64,000 bases of DNA, from the NCBI GenBank assembly GCA_958295735.1, contig OY282369.1:2952983-3016982 (forward strand), written 5' to 3'. The DNA is from an uncultured Candidatus Cenarchaeum sp. (GTDB lineage: Archaea; Thermoproteota; Nitrososphaeria; Nitrososphaerales; Nitrosopumilaceae). This document shows positions 33,288 to 41,048 of this stretch, in pieces; within the stretch, counting starts at the first letter, position 1, and every line of letters begins with the position of its first letter. The notes beneath the pieces were generated by a model, which worked only from the letters and a program-made list of their open reading frames with translations, was not told where the DNA came from and did no database searches. Position numbers and translations under genes: made by a program.

Positions 33288-33770
33288 ATGTCCGGAACCG
33301 TCGTCGTGGTGGTGGCGGCGATACTCGCGTCCATAGGCATAGCCATCTACTTTTACGACCTGTACCAGCCGAAGTTCATACACGCCGACGCGGGCGACCC
33401 CATACAGGTGGGCCCCGTCAAGTACGTGATAGAGTACGCCGGCACGCACGAGGGCAGCGAGGAGACGCCGCCCGCGAACACCTTCGTGAAGATCCGCATA
33501 AGCGCGACCAACCTGCTCGACGAGGAGACCAGGATGTCCGGCGGCCAGTTCTACATCATCGACGAGGACGACGACAAGACCCAGCCCGTCTACGGGAGGT
33601 TCGACGACAAGGACCTGCTCGACTACTACCTGCAGCCGGGCAGGGAGTCGGCGTGGACCACCCAGTTCGACATACCGTTCGACGAGGGCGCCGAGTACAA
33701 GATAGGCATACTGCCGACAAAGCTGCAGGCCTCGCGCGACATCGGCATAGTCTGCCTGCTGAACTGCTAG
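33288..33770 (+). CDS. Membrane-anchored DUF4352-like exported protein
   Basis: A 160-residue protein. Residues 4-22 (VVVVVAAILASIGIAIYFY) form one N-terminal membrane segment or uncleaved signal anchor. The rest is an extracytoplasmic beta domain: VGPVKYVIEYAGTHEG, then FVKIRISATNLLDEETRM, GGQFYIIDEDD, and a closing AWTTQFDIPF...YKIGIL. This strand order, with a conserved 'long-term interactions between added strands' pattern, is that of telokin-like DUF4352 domains found on archaeal and bacterial surfaces. ATG at 33288 is positioned for a leaderless transcript. Its stop is followed 26 nt later by the first of four related hairpin repeats. Ligand or partner unknown. Confidence 0.75.
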   Translation: MSGTVVVVVAAILASIGIAIYFYDLYQPKFIHADAGDPIQVGPVKYVIEYAGTHEGSEETPPANTFVKIRISATNLLDEETRMSGGQFYIIDEDDDKTQPVYGRFDDKDLLDYYLQPGRESAWTTQFDIPFDEGAEYKIGILPTKLQASRDIGIVCLLNC

Positions 33771-34840
33771 CGGCCGCGCGGAAGGGGCCGAAAGGCGGCA
33801 TTTCCAAACCCGAATTCAGAAACGCGCGGGATCGCCCCCCCGCATGCAAGGCGCGGCGCCGGCCGATGCGCGGGGCGCCGCCGGCGGGACGCGTTCCCGG
33901 CCGGCGGCGCCGGAGCGGGGGCCGCCCCTTTTCCGCGCGCCGCCCTGCCGCGCGGCAGTTGCGCGGGGGAAGCCAAAAGGCGATATTTCCGAACCCGAGT
34001 TCAGAAACATCCCGGATCGCCCGCAACCGGCGGGGTCCCCGGCCGGCGCCCGGCCCTTTTCCGCGCGCCGCCCCGCCGGCAGGCGCGGGGGCGGGCGCGT
34101 CCGCAAATGTTGCCGGATCGCGCGGCCGGCGGCACCCGCGCCGCGGAAGGCGGCGGAGGGTCCCGCGCCGCGGAAGGCGGCGGAGGGTCCCGCGCCGCGG
34201 AAGGCGGCGGAGGGTTCCCGCGCCGCGGCGATCCCGCGCGCCGCCGCGGGCGGCAGCCGCGCCTTTTCCCGGCCGCGAGGCGAAGCATGCCGCTGGCATT
34301 CAAGGTGCCGCATCCTGCCGCGTTTTGCGCCGCGCGCCTTTTCCCGGCTGCGGGGCGAAACGTGCCGCCCCCCGCCTGCTCCGCGGCGAGGCCGGCGGGA
34401 ACCCGCACGCGGAGCCGGCTGCGGGGCGAAACGTGCCGCCCCCCGCCCGCGGCAGCAGCCGCCAGGCTTCAGGCCGCCCGGATGCGCGCCGCCCTGCCGC
34501 GCGGCAGTTGCGCGGGGGAAGCCAAAAAGCGACATTTCCGAACCCGAGTTCAGAAACATCCCGGATCGCCCGCCCGCATCCGGCAGGGTTCCTAGCCGGC
34601 GCCCGGCCCTTTTCCGCGCGCCGCCCCGCCGGCAGGCGCGGGGGCGGGCGCGTCCGCAAATGTTGCCGGATCGCGCGGCCGGGCGCGGGGGCGCGCTTTC
34701 GCCTCCCGGCGCCGCCCGCCCTCGTCCCGGGGAGGCCGGCGCCGGGCGGGGCCCCTTTTTCGCGCCCCCGCCCTCCCGGCGGCGGTCCCGCGGGACGGGG
34801 GCGCGGCGGGCCCGCGTTTCCGAACCCGAGTTCGAAAACG
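33771..34840. repeat. Repeat-rich gene-free interval
   Basis: No credible gene is seen here; the long open frames are products of about 75% GC. The interval carries four copies of a hairpin motif, TTTCCGAACCCGAGTTCAGAAA-like (33797-33836, 33981-34021, 34530-34570 and 34814-34852). A module of about 195 bp is present twice (33935-34128 and 34484-34680), and three tandem 27-bp units occupy 34138-34218. It lies between the ends of two convergent genes. Confidence 0.75.
34138..34218. repeat. Three tandem 27-bp units
   Basis: The unit GCGCCGCGGAAGGCGGCGGA plus GGGTCCC occurs three times in a row with one late substitution (GGGTTCC). It encodes nothing recognisable in any frame. Confidence 0.8.
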
Positions 34841-35263
34841 TCACGGATCGTCCGGCCGCAGCGCGGGCATCACGTGCACGCTGGCGGGAAGGATCCACAG
34901 CGTCGTGCGCCTCTCGCCGGGCCTCCTGAACGGGTACCTGTCCCTTCCCATGTACCGCCTCGCCAGCTCGTCCGCGTACGCATAGTCGTAGTCCGGCGCT
35001 ATCCGCGCCACGCGGCCCCTCGCGGAGGCCATGTCCAGCGGGTCCTCCGAGCTCACCACCGAGACGGCCACGCGGGGATCGCGCAGCACGTTGCTGTGCT
35101 TGACGCGCCCCTCCGCCGTGCTCACCAGCACGTGGCCGCCGCCGAAGCCGGCCCACACGGGGGTGAGCTGCGGCGAGCCGTCGGGCATTATGGTGGACAG
35201 GTACGCCAGGTTGCGGGCGCCCAGCAGCCTGGCCAGGGAGTCCAGGCCGCCCGGCCGCGCCAT
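34841..35263 (-). CDS. PPOX-class F420/FMN-dependent oxidoreductase-like protein
   Basis: A 140-residue split-barrel flavin-binding protein of the Rv1155/TIGR03618 type. The first strands read LGARNLAYLSTIMPDGSPQLTPVWAGF, the classic opening of this family. VLVSTAEGRVKHSNVLRDPRVAVSVV (cofactor phosphate contacts around the Lys/Arg) and a C-terminal RYPFRRPGERRTTLWILP strand pair follow. Such enzymes reduce unsaturated or quinone-like substrates with F420H2 or bind FMN. The ATG at 35263 starts directly before the first helix; extra upstream codons in the open frame are arginine-rich GC sequence. The TGA stop lies inside the fourth copy of the hairpin repeat. It is convergent with the gene at 33288 and may follow the regulator at 35391 on the same strand. 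Confidence 0.8.
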   Translation of the reverse strand: MARPGGLDSLARLLGARNLAYLSTIMPDGSPQLTPVWAGFGGGHVLVSTAEGRVKHSNVLRDPRVAVSVVSSEDPLDMASARGRVARIAPDYDYAYADELARRYMGRDRYPFRRPGERRTTLWILPASVHVMPALRPDDP

Positions 35264-35348
35264 CAGGGAGCGGAACCCGCGCCGGCGCCCCCTCCCCGGG
35301 CGCCGGCCCGTCCGCCGCATCCGCCGGCGCCCCCTCCCCGGGCGCCGG

Positions 35349-35384
35349 CCGCGGGGGCGCGGTTCCCGTTCCGCGCCCCCGCGG
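35349..35384 (-). terminator. 14-bp perfect hairpin after the regulator gene
   Basis: CCGCGGGGGCGCGG and CCGCGCCCCCGCGG are exact complements around the 8-nt loop TTCCCGTT. The hairpin begins seven bases after the stop of the leftward regulator gene. There is no strong T tract, so it may act in 3'-end stability as much as in termination. Confidence 0.5.
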
Positions 35385-35390
35385 CCGCGG

Positions 35391-35909
35391 TCAGCCCTTG
35401 TCCCCCGCCCCGCGCTCCATGGCCCGGGCCACGGCCCTGTTCACTATCTCCACCATCACGTACTGCGAGTACCGCGGATCCGGCTTTTTTTTCGCCTTTG
35501 GGGCAATCGTCACCTTCGGGGCTATCGACTTCAGCACGTCCTCGATCTGGGCGGAGGCGGCGCGGATGGCTGACGAGTACCGCGAGTCAAAGTCGTCGGG
35601 GGCGTTGAACCCCAGCAACCTCGTGGTCGTGCCGTAGTATTTTGTCACCGCGCCGCGCGCCTCCTCGATCCTCGCCACCTCCACGAGCCCGGCCTCCCTG
35701 AGCACGTCCAAGTGGTGCCGGACGGTCGTCAGCGCCCTCGGCCGCCCGGATCTCTTCAGGTGGCCCGCTATCTGCTCCGCGTTCAGGGCGCTGCGGTAGA
35801 GGAGCTCGACGATCCTCAGCCTGGACGGATCCTCCAGGGCCTTCGCCTGCTCGATGCTGGTGGTCACTATCCGGTTCACCCTGAGCTGCTTGCGTAGTAG
35901 CGTCGACAT
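35391..35909 (-). CDS. ArsR-type winged-helix transcriptional regulator
   Basis: A 172-residue protein. A winged helix-turn-helix occupies about residues 18-90: KALEDPSRLRIVELLYRSALNAEQIAGHLK is the ArsR-like opening, RALTTVRHHLDVLREAGLVEVAR the recognition helix, and a beta wing follows. The C-terminal part (SSAIRAASAQIEDVLKSIAP, then a basic PKAKKKPDP stretch) is probably a dimerisation and contact region. No metal-binding cysteines are visible, so it is not a classical metal sensor. Start: ATG at 35909, preceded directly by an in-frame GTG at 35912. It is well separated from its neighbours; its targets cannot be deduced. Confidence 0.85.
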   Translation of the reverse strand: MSTLLRKQLRVNRIVTTSIEQAKALEDPSRLRIVELLYRSALNAEQIAGHLKRSGRPRALTTVRHHLDVLREAGLVEVARIEEARGAVTKYYGTTTRLLGFNAPDDFDSRYSSAIRAASAQIEDVLKSIAPKVTIAPKAKKKPDPRYSQYVMVEIVNRAVARAMERGAGDKG

Positions 35910-36040
35910 CACTGCATTACCTTGCCTACCCCTCCCCGGCTGCCCTTATCTGCGGCATCGTCACATATTGTTGTCAAACTGGGTGGTTTTTTTTGGCCGC
36001 GCCGGGGGCGCGTGCAGGATCGCGGCGCCGCGCGGGCGGG

Positions 36041-36420
36041 AGCGGCGTCATGCAAGTAGGAGCGGCGTTATGCAAGTAGGAGCGGCGTTATGCAAGTAGG
36101 AGCGGCGTTATGCAAGTAGGAGCGGCGTTATGCAAGTAGGAGCGGCGTTATGCAAGTAGGAGCGGCCCTACGCGGGTGGGAGCGGCGTTATGCAAGTAGG
36201 AGCGGCCCTACGCGGGTGGGAGCGGCGTTATGCAAGTAGGAGCGGCCCTACGCGGGTGGGAGCGGCGTTATGCAAGTAGGAGCGGCCCTACGCGGGTGGG
36301 AGCGGCCCTACGCGGGTGGGAGCGGCCCTACGCGGGTGGGAGCGGCCCTACGCGGGTGGGAGCGGCCCTACGCGGGTGGGAGCGGCCCTACGCGGGTGGG
36401 AGCGGCCCTACGCGGGTGGG
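36041..36420. repeat. Minisatellite: 19 tandem 20-bp units, two variants
   Basis: Nineteen units of exactly 20 bp all start AGCGGC. Nine are of type A (AGCGGCGTTATGCAAGTAGG, the first with GTCATG) and ten of type B (AGCGGCCCTACGCGGGTGGG). They run as a block of A (36041-36160), then alternate B and A (36161-36280), then a block of B (36281-36420). The period is not a multiple of three and all three frames stay open, so the apparent Gly/Ala/Arg-rich proteins are not real. Confidence 0.95.
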
Positions 36421-36440
36421 AGCGGCGCGGCATCCGCCGG

Positions 36441-36565
36441 GGAGGGGCCACGGCCGCCGGGGAGGGGCCACGGCCGCCGGGGAGGGGCCACGGCCGCCGG
36501 GGAGGGGCCACGGCCGCCGGGGAGGGGCCACGGCCGCCGGGGAGGGGCCACGGCCGCCGGGGAGG
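36441..36565. repeat. Second 20-bp minisatellite
   Basis: The unit GGAGGGGCCACGGCCGCCGG is repeated six times and partly a seventh. It keeps the same 20-bp period as the adjoining array but has an unrelated sequence. A single bridging unit (36421-36440) mixes the two. Confidence 0.93.
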
Positions 36566-36673
36566 TCAAGGCGGGCGGTTCCCGATTCGAGTCGGAGGCC
36601 CGCCGCGCGCGCGGGGCCCCGCGCCGGCAGGCGGACGGCGGGGTTCCCGATCCCGGGAGCCGCGCCCGGCCCG

Positions 36674-37080
36674 TCAGAGCGCGCGGCCGGTCAGGCGCAC
36701 GTACGCGGCCGCGTACCTGGCGGTCATCATGGAGATCACCTCGGCGGGGATGGCCGGGGGCGTCGGATCGCGGCCGGCCGCGCGCTCGGCCTCGAACCGC
36801 TCCCTGCGCCCGTTCTCCGAGAGCCGGCCGCGCAGCGCCTGCTTGTCGTACGCCCCCTGCGCCCAAGTGGCGGCACATACTGCAGAGCATGGCGCGGCCG
36901 CGCAGCGCCTGCTTGTCGTACGCCCCCTGCGCCCCATGCTGCCACTCGTGGCCGGTGCCGGCCTCGCCGCGCGGCGCCTGCTTGTCGTACGCCCCCTGCG
37001 CCCTTCCCGGCGAGTGCCCGTCCGCGGGCCAGAGCCTGAACTCGTCGGGGCCCATAGAGTCCCCCAGCACCATTACTGGC
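36674..37080 (-). pseudogene. purC 3' fragment with an internal triplication
   Basis: This stretch repeats the end of the intact purC at 38611-39441. [20 protein letters not shown], then AQGAYDKQ, then [18 protein letters not shown] and finally RLTGRAL with the same TGA all match the real gene with scattered substitutions. The N-terminal three quarters of the enzyme, including the ATP site, is missing. A 35-bp piece coding for [12 protein letters not shown] is present three times (36830-36864, 36900-36934, 36969-37003), about 69-70 bp apart, which breaks the frame. It is a partial duplication that has since expanded internally, and it is not functional. Confidence 0.85.
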
Positions 37081-37187
37081 GATTGGCGGTAATTTCGCAT
37101 CAAACGCCGCGCTCCAGACGCGCGCGGATGTCGATCTTGGCGGAGCATCAGAAGAGATCGCGATTAAATTCGTCCCGCGCGATCTAA

Positions 37188-37201
37188 AAACCTAAAGGTT
37201 T
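37188..37201. promoter_or_regulatory. AT-rich palindrome upstream of the IS630-like relic
   Basis: AAACCTAAAGGTTT is a perfect inverted repeat 28 nt upstream of the ATG at 37229. It may be the promoter or part of the inner end of the former insertion sequence. Confidence 0.35.
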
Positions 37202-37228
37202 AAGCGGCAAAGGTGTGAGGGGTATGGC

Positions 37229-37783
37229 ATGGACGAGACAGATATCCTCACGGAGGCCATGCGCGCCGAGAAAAGCATTAAGCTGTATACCAGGATCTCG
37301 GCAGTGCGTTACGTGCTGCTGGGACATCCCGCGTCAAACGCAGCCACATATGCGGACGTGACGCAGCGCACGGTGCAGTTGTGGGTCGAAAGATTCCGCG
37401 CAGACGGGGTGGACGGCCTCCGTGACCTCCCCGGCAGGAGGGGCCACCCGGAGTGCGATCCAGCCAAGGTGGCAAAGCACGCGCTCGTTCTGAGCAGGAA
37501 GAACGCGCTCACGCCGAAGAGCCCGACCTACGCCTTACCAGCCTACTCAAATCGGGGACGATCGATCCCACGCAACAAGGCCAAAAATGCGGGCGGTTAC
37601 TGCCAGCCACGCGTGCCCGTCGACAGCCGGGTGCCGGTACGGGAATGCGCCAGCTGGGTTGCGAGTTGCCATGATGGCAACGGGTTCGATTTCAGCCCCT
37701 CAAGAGCGCATTATCAGCCGGTCTGCAACTTAATTCAATCGGATCCGGGAAACAAAACCTGCCACGCGCTGCTTGCAAGCTAG
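37229..37783 (+). pseudogene. IS630-family transposase relic
   Basis: The first 90 or so residues form a typical IS630/Tc1-like N-terminus: MRAEKSIKLYTRISAVRYVL, a helix-turn-helix (ATYADVTQRTVQLWVERF) and the family phrase GVDGLRDLPGRRGHP. After LTPKSPTYA the frame no longer resembles a transposase and no DDE catalytic domain follows. The remaining 250 bases show a 17-bp palindrome (GTTGCCATGATGGCAAC, 37665-37681) and nothing I recognise. Its GC content is clearly lower than its neighbours, which suggests more recent arrival. It is a truncated element, not an active gene. Confidence 0.7.
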
Positions 37784-37813
37784 GCGGTGTTCCCTCCCGC
37801 GCTTATTCCGGAA

Positions 37814-38008
37814 ATGCTGTCGTGGGCGGCGCTGGGGTTGGGCCTGGTTTTCCTGCAGGCCCAGGACGGCGGGTGGGAAGGCGGGAGCGGGGTCGAGGGA
37901 CCGCCGCAGCCCCCGCAACTCTCGATCATCAGTTGGGGGATCATACTGTCCGTCGGCGTGGCGCTCGGCATCGCAGTGGGCTTGCGCGGAAAAAAGAAGC
38001 GGCGCTAG
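37814..38008 (+). CDS. Very small exported or membrane protein
   Basis: A 64-residue frame from the ATG at 37814: a hydrophobic N-terminus (MLSWAALGLGLVFLQAQDGG) like a signal peptide, a Gly/Pro-rich linker, a membrane segment (IISWGIILSVGVALGIAVGL) and a basic tail RGKKKRR. This layout (signal, short linker, TM, positive stop) matches small surface proteins of Thaumarchaeota. No homologue is recalled. An upstream in-frame GTG at 37787 could add nine residues. Support is from composition only. Confidence 0.5.
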   Translation: MLSWAALGLGLVFLQAQDGGWEGGSGVEGPPQPPQLSIISWGIILSVGVALGIAVGLRGKKKRR

Positions 38009-38610
38009 CCGCCGCCCCGCCGGCGGGTACCCCGTCCCGCGCGCGCCGCGCGGCCGCGCCGGGAGGCTCCCGCGGCGGGTCCCGCGGGCGGATGCCTTCC
38101 GGCGCGCGCCGGACCGGCGCGCCGCGGTGTCCGCCGCCCCGCGGCAGCCCGCGGTTTTGGGGCGCTTTTCCCCGCATCGGCGGCCTTGCGCCCGGAAGCG
38201 CCTCCCCTCCCCCCCCCCCGACAATGCCCGATGCCGAACTCAAAGTCCGCCCTCCGCGGCCCGCGCTGCTCTTCCGCGCCAGCCGGGATCGCCGGCGGCC
38301 CGCGCCCCCCTCCTCCCCCGCGGGCGGCTTCCGCCCGCGATCCTCCGCGCGATCGCGCGGGCCGCCCCGCGGCGCGGCCTCCCGGCGGGCCTCCGGCGGC
38401 CGGGCTCCCGGCACCGGAAAGATCGGCGGGAGCGCCCCGGCGCGGGGCCCGCCCGCCCCGGGCCCCCCGCGCCCCTCCCCCCCGCGGCCGCGCGGCGGGG
38501 GCCGGGCGGCATCCTTTCGGGCGCGCGCGGAAAGCGCGGGGCAGGTTGCCCCGTCCCCGCACTGCGGGGCCGCCGGCCTCCCGCCGGCCGCGCGGGCGGC
38601 GCCCGGCCCG
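38009..38610. other. Gene-free, extremely GC-rich interval
   Basis: About 600 bases of C/G-dominated sequence, including a run of ten C at about 38210. Many long open frames exist, but none has a recognisable domain or balanced composition. I see nothing functional here. Confidence 0.6.
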
Positions 38611-39441
38611 TCAGAGCGCGCGGCCGGTCAGGCGCTCGTACGCGGCCACGTACCGGGAGGTTATCTCGGAGATCACCCCGGCGGGGATGGCCGGGGGCGC
38701 CGGATCGCGGCCGGCCGCGCGCTCTGCCTCGAACCGCTCCCTGTGCCCGTTCTCCGAGAGCCAGTCGCGCAGCACCTGCTTGTCGTACGACTCCTGCGCC
38801 CTTCCCGGCGAGTACCCGGCCGCGGGCCAGAGCCTGAACTCGTCGGGCCCTATGGAGTCCCCCAGCACCAGCCCGCCGTCCAGGCGCCCGAACTCCAGCT
38901 TGAGGTCCGCCAGCACGAACCCCGCCCGCGCGGCCGCGCGGGACACGGCCCCGTATATCCCGAGCGATGCCGAGCGGAGCGCGTCGAACTCGCCCCCCGT
39001 GACCAGGCCGGCCCCGACGGCCCCCGCCCTGTCCACCGGGACGTCGCGCGCGGCCTTCGTCGTGGGATCGAACACGGGCGAGGGCAGCCTGGCGGCCAGC
39101 CTCGTGTCGGCGCCCCCCGGGACCAGGCCGGCGGCGGCGCCGCGCCGCAGCCTCTCGGCCAGGCTGCCGTACACGTACCCCCTCACCACGCACTCCATCG
39201 GGACCATCTCCATCCTCCTGACCCTGATCTCCGTGGCCGACACCCGCTCCACGAAGTGGCTGGGGACGCCGAGGCTACGGAACCAGTGCTCGGCGAACCC
39301 GCACAGCACCTCGCCCTTCCTCGGCACGCGCTCGGCGAACCGCACGTCGTACGCGGATATGCGGTCGCTGAACCTGAACACCAGCCCCGACGCGCCGTCC
39401 TCGTAGATGTCCTTGACCTTCCCGGACGCCAGGAACCGCAC
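38611..39441 (-). CDS. purC: SAICAR synthetase (phosphoribosylaminoimidazole-succinocarboxamide synthase)
   Basis: A 276-residue enzyme that joins CAIR and aspartate with ATP to give SAICAR, step eight of de novo purine synthesis. Visible family motifs in order: GKVKDIYE at the ATP lid, [21 protein letters not shown] (the ECVVR signature), DLKLEFG, and [11 protein letters not shown] in the active site, ending with [11 protein letters not shown]. Length is near the bacterial and archaeal norm (about 235-290). The GTG at 39441 is the only start that precedes the first motif, and a TATA-like TAGATAAC at about 39463-39470 sits 25 nt upstream, so the message is probably leaderless. It is transcribed alone, 9 kb from purSQLF. 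A damaged copy of its 3' end lies at 36674-37080. Confidence 0.95.
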   Translation of the reverse strand: MRFLASGKVKDIYEDGASGLVFRFSDRISAYDVRFAERVPRKGEVLCGFAEHWFRSLGVPSHFVERVSATEIRVRRMEMVPMECVVRGYVYGSLAERLRRGAAAGLVPGGADTRLAARLPSPVFDPTTKAARDVPVDRAGAVGAGLVTGGEFDALRSASLGIYGAVSRAAARAGFVLADLKLEFGRLDGGLVLGDSIGPDEFRLWPAAGYSPGRAQESYDKQVLRDWLSENGHRERFEAERAAGRDPAPPAIPAGVISEITSRYVAAYERLTGRAL

Positions 39442-39697
39442 GCGCGGGGGGGCCGCCGCGGCGTTATCTACCTAGCGGGGGGCGCCGGGCGCGCCTGCCT
39501 TCCCGCATCCCGACGCGCCGGTTCCCCGCGCGGCGGCGCCGCCTCCGGTTCCGCCGCGCCGGCGCGCGGATCCGCCGCGCCGGCGCCGCCCGGCCTGCGG
39601 ATCCCGCCGCCCTGCCGGGATCGCGCGGCGCGCGGGCCCGCCGGGGCGGCCCCGGGCCGCGGCGGGGGGGAGGCAAGCGCGTGCCGGCCGCGGCCTG

Positions 39698-39789
39698 GCG
39701 CGGGCTCGCGCCCGTCGCGATCCGGGCGCGGGATCGGGGGGCGGTTTGCTGCCGCCGGGCGCGGTTCCGGTTCGGACGCAAGCACACGC
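39698..39789. mobile_element. Decayed copy of the 92-bp MITE
   Basis: This stretch aligns without gaps over 92 positions to the MITE at 31655-31746, from the left end (GCGCGGGCTCGCGCCC against GTGTAGACTTACGTCC) to the shared GGCGCGGTTCCGGTT and the right end. I count about 28 differences, roughly 24 of which are T to C or A to G. The inverted ends have lost much of their match and no target duplication is left, so the copy is inert. It ends nine bases before the stop of the membrane protein at 39799. Confidence 0.8.
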
Positions 39790-39798
39790 GGCCGGCGG

Positions 39799-40365
39799 CT
39801 ACGAGCGCGCGGTGCGCCTCGCGCCGCCCTCCCGCCGGCGCGGGCCCCGCGCGCCGCCCGCCCCGTCGGTCTTTATGGCATCGGCCACGCCGGCCAGCGT
39901 GCCGTTGGTGGAAACCAGCACGCCGCGCGTCTCGGCCCCGTCGGCCTTCAACTCGGCCGCAGCCGAGGCGATGGCCTCGCGCGTCTCGGCCGACTCCGAG
40001 GCGATGGCCTCGCGCGTCTCGGCCGACTCCGAGGCGATGGCCTCGCGCGTCTCGGCCGACTCCGTTGCTACGGACTCCCGGATACTCTTCCCGACCTGCT
40101 CGCTGCTGCACGACGTCAGCAAGCCGACGAGCCCGATCGCGATAAACGCCACCCCCTGCAGGAGGACGGGCGTGTTCGAAATTTCGCCGAGGGCGACGAG
40201 GACCCAACCCGAGGCCATGAATCCCCAGCACGCCGCGCGCTGCTTACCCGCCGGCACACCCTTCGCGCGCTTCAGCCGGCCCCCGAGCGACGCGTGCAAG
40301 TTCACTGGTGTCACGTACTGCTTTACGTATTTGGATATTTTGCGGTGCGCGGTAGTCTGCCTCAT
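39799..40365 (-). CDS. Membrane protein with an 11-residue repeat coiled coil
   Basis: A 188-residue protein from the ATG at 40365. A basic N-terminus (about 1-45) is followed by two close hydrophobic segments, CWGFMASGWVLVALG and VLLQGVAFIAIGLVGLL (about 46-85). Next comes a helical stalk with the unit ESAETREAIAS repeated three times exactly at DNA level (33 bp), with degenerate units before and after. The tail is Arg/Gly-rich and ends beside the MITE relic. The stalk has heptad-like spacing and is probably a coiled coil. The layout resembles small membrane proteins with holin- or sensor-like stalks, but no family is recognised. The repeats suggest length variation by slippage. Confidence 0.6.
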   Translation of the reverse strand: MRQTTAHRKISKYVKQYVTPVNLHASLGGRLKRAKGVPAGKQRAACWGFMASGWVLVALGEISNTPVLLQGVAFIAIGLVGLLTSCSSEQVGKSIRESVATESAETREAIASESAETREAIASESAETREAIASAAAELKADGAETRGVLVSTNGTLAGVADAIKTDGAGGARGPRRREGGARRTARS

Positions 40366-40434
40366 AATCGCGCCTACGACGGCCGCGGCGGGGCGGTTTT
40401 CACGCCTGAAATCCGAGTTATGGGATGGACTAGT

Positions 40435-40540
40435 GCGCGGCGTATGGGGTCACGCATCCGTCCGTCACGGGCGCGGAAACGACTTTGCTGTTCTTGATTC
40501 GCGCCTGAGGAGCGGGGGGTGCTGACCCCATGCTGCGCGG
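40435..40540. repeat. Imperfect inverted repeat pair, possible small element
   Basis: GCGCGGCGTATGGGGTCA (40435-40452) and TGACCCCATGCTGCGCGG (40523-40540) are near-complementary (15 of 18). The intervening 70 bases are less GC-rich and non-coding. GGGGGGTGCTGACCCCAT at the right end recurs at 46179-46196 beside the IS481-like relic, so these may be ends of one element family. Confidence 0.4.
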
Positions 40541-40632
40541 CGCGGGGACCGCGCCCCGTCACAGGTCCCGGCCCGCGCCCCGCGCGCCTCCCCCCCCCCC
40601 CGCGCCGGCCGGGGCCGCGGACGCCCGGCGGC

Positions 40633-40998
40633 CTACGAGCCCATCATGCCGACCATCTTCGGCGGCTCGCGGTAGGCCTTGCTCACGAGCACGCCGGGGT
40701 CGGCCGTCACCACGACGAACTCCATCGGGCTCTCCGGCGGGGGGGAGACTATCACCTTCTTGCCCGGATCGAGCGCGCCCAGCTCCAGGACGCCCCCGCC
40801 CCCGAAGTTCACCCTCACGTTGGTGAGGCGCTCGCCCCCCGTGTTCTGCACCGTCACCCGCCCCGTCACGAACAGGTTCTGCCTGTCTATGAGCGGGTCG
40901 ACGAAGATCGCGTGGTCCTGCGTGGCGACCGTCCCCCGCATCAGGTCGGCGCCGAAGACGACGGCCATCGCCGCCACCGCCGCCACGCCGAGCGCCAC
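40633..40998 (-). CDS. Small membrane-anchored extracytoplasmic protein
   Basis: A 121-residue protein from a GTG at 40998 (no other start is possible before an in-frame TAG upstream). An N-terminal hydrophobic segment, ALGVAAVAAMAVVFGADL, anchors or exports it. The rest is a compact beta domain: NLFVTGRVTVQNTGGERLTNVRVNFG is the pattern of an immunoglobulin-like or CARDB-type strand pair, followed by LGALDPGKKVIVSPP and EFVVVTADPGVLVSK. A TTAATA box at 41043-41048 lies about 45 nt upstream. It may bind or stabilise a surface partner; function unknown. Confidence 0.65.
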   Translation of the reverse strand: MALGVAAVAAMAVVFGADLMRGTVATQDHAIFVDPLIDRQNLFVTGRVTVQNTGGERLTNVRVNFGGGGVLELGALDPGKKVIVSPPPESPMEFVVVTADPGVLVSKAYREPPKMVGMMGS

Positions 40999-41048
40999 GA
41001 GCGCCTTGTACCCGTCCGTGCGCCAAGTGCCGGCGGGGCGCTATTAAG

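Noticed and set aside
33653-35608. Long plus-strand open frame of 651 residues and the overlapping minus frame of 446
   Set aside because: Composition is Arg/Pro/Ala/Gly only, it crosses repeats and antisense genes, and frames stay open because stops are rare at this GC.
36230-37187. Gly/Ala/Arg repeat proteins over the minisatellites
   Set aside because: The 20-bp period changes frame each unit and all frames are open; there is no start signal and it runs antisense through the purC fragment.
37822-40497. 891-residue plus-strand ORF
   Set aside because: Antisense shadow of purC and the membrane protein at 39799-40365.
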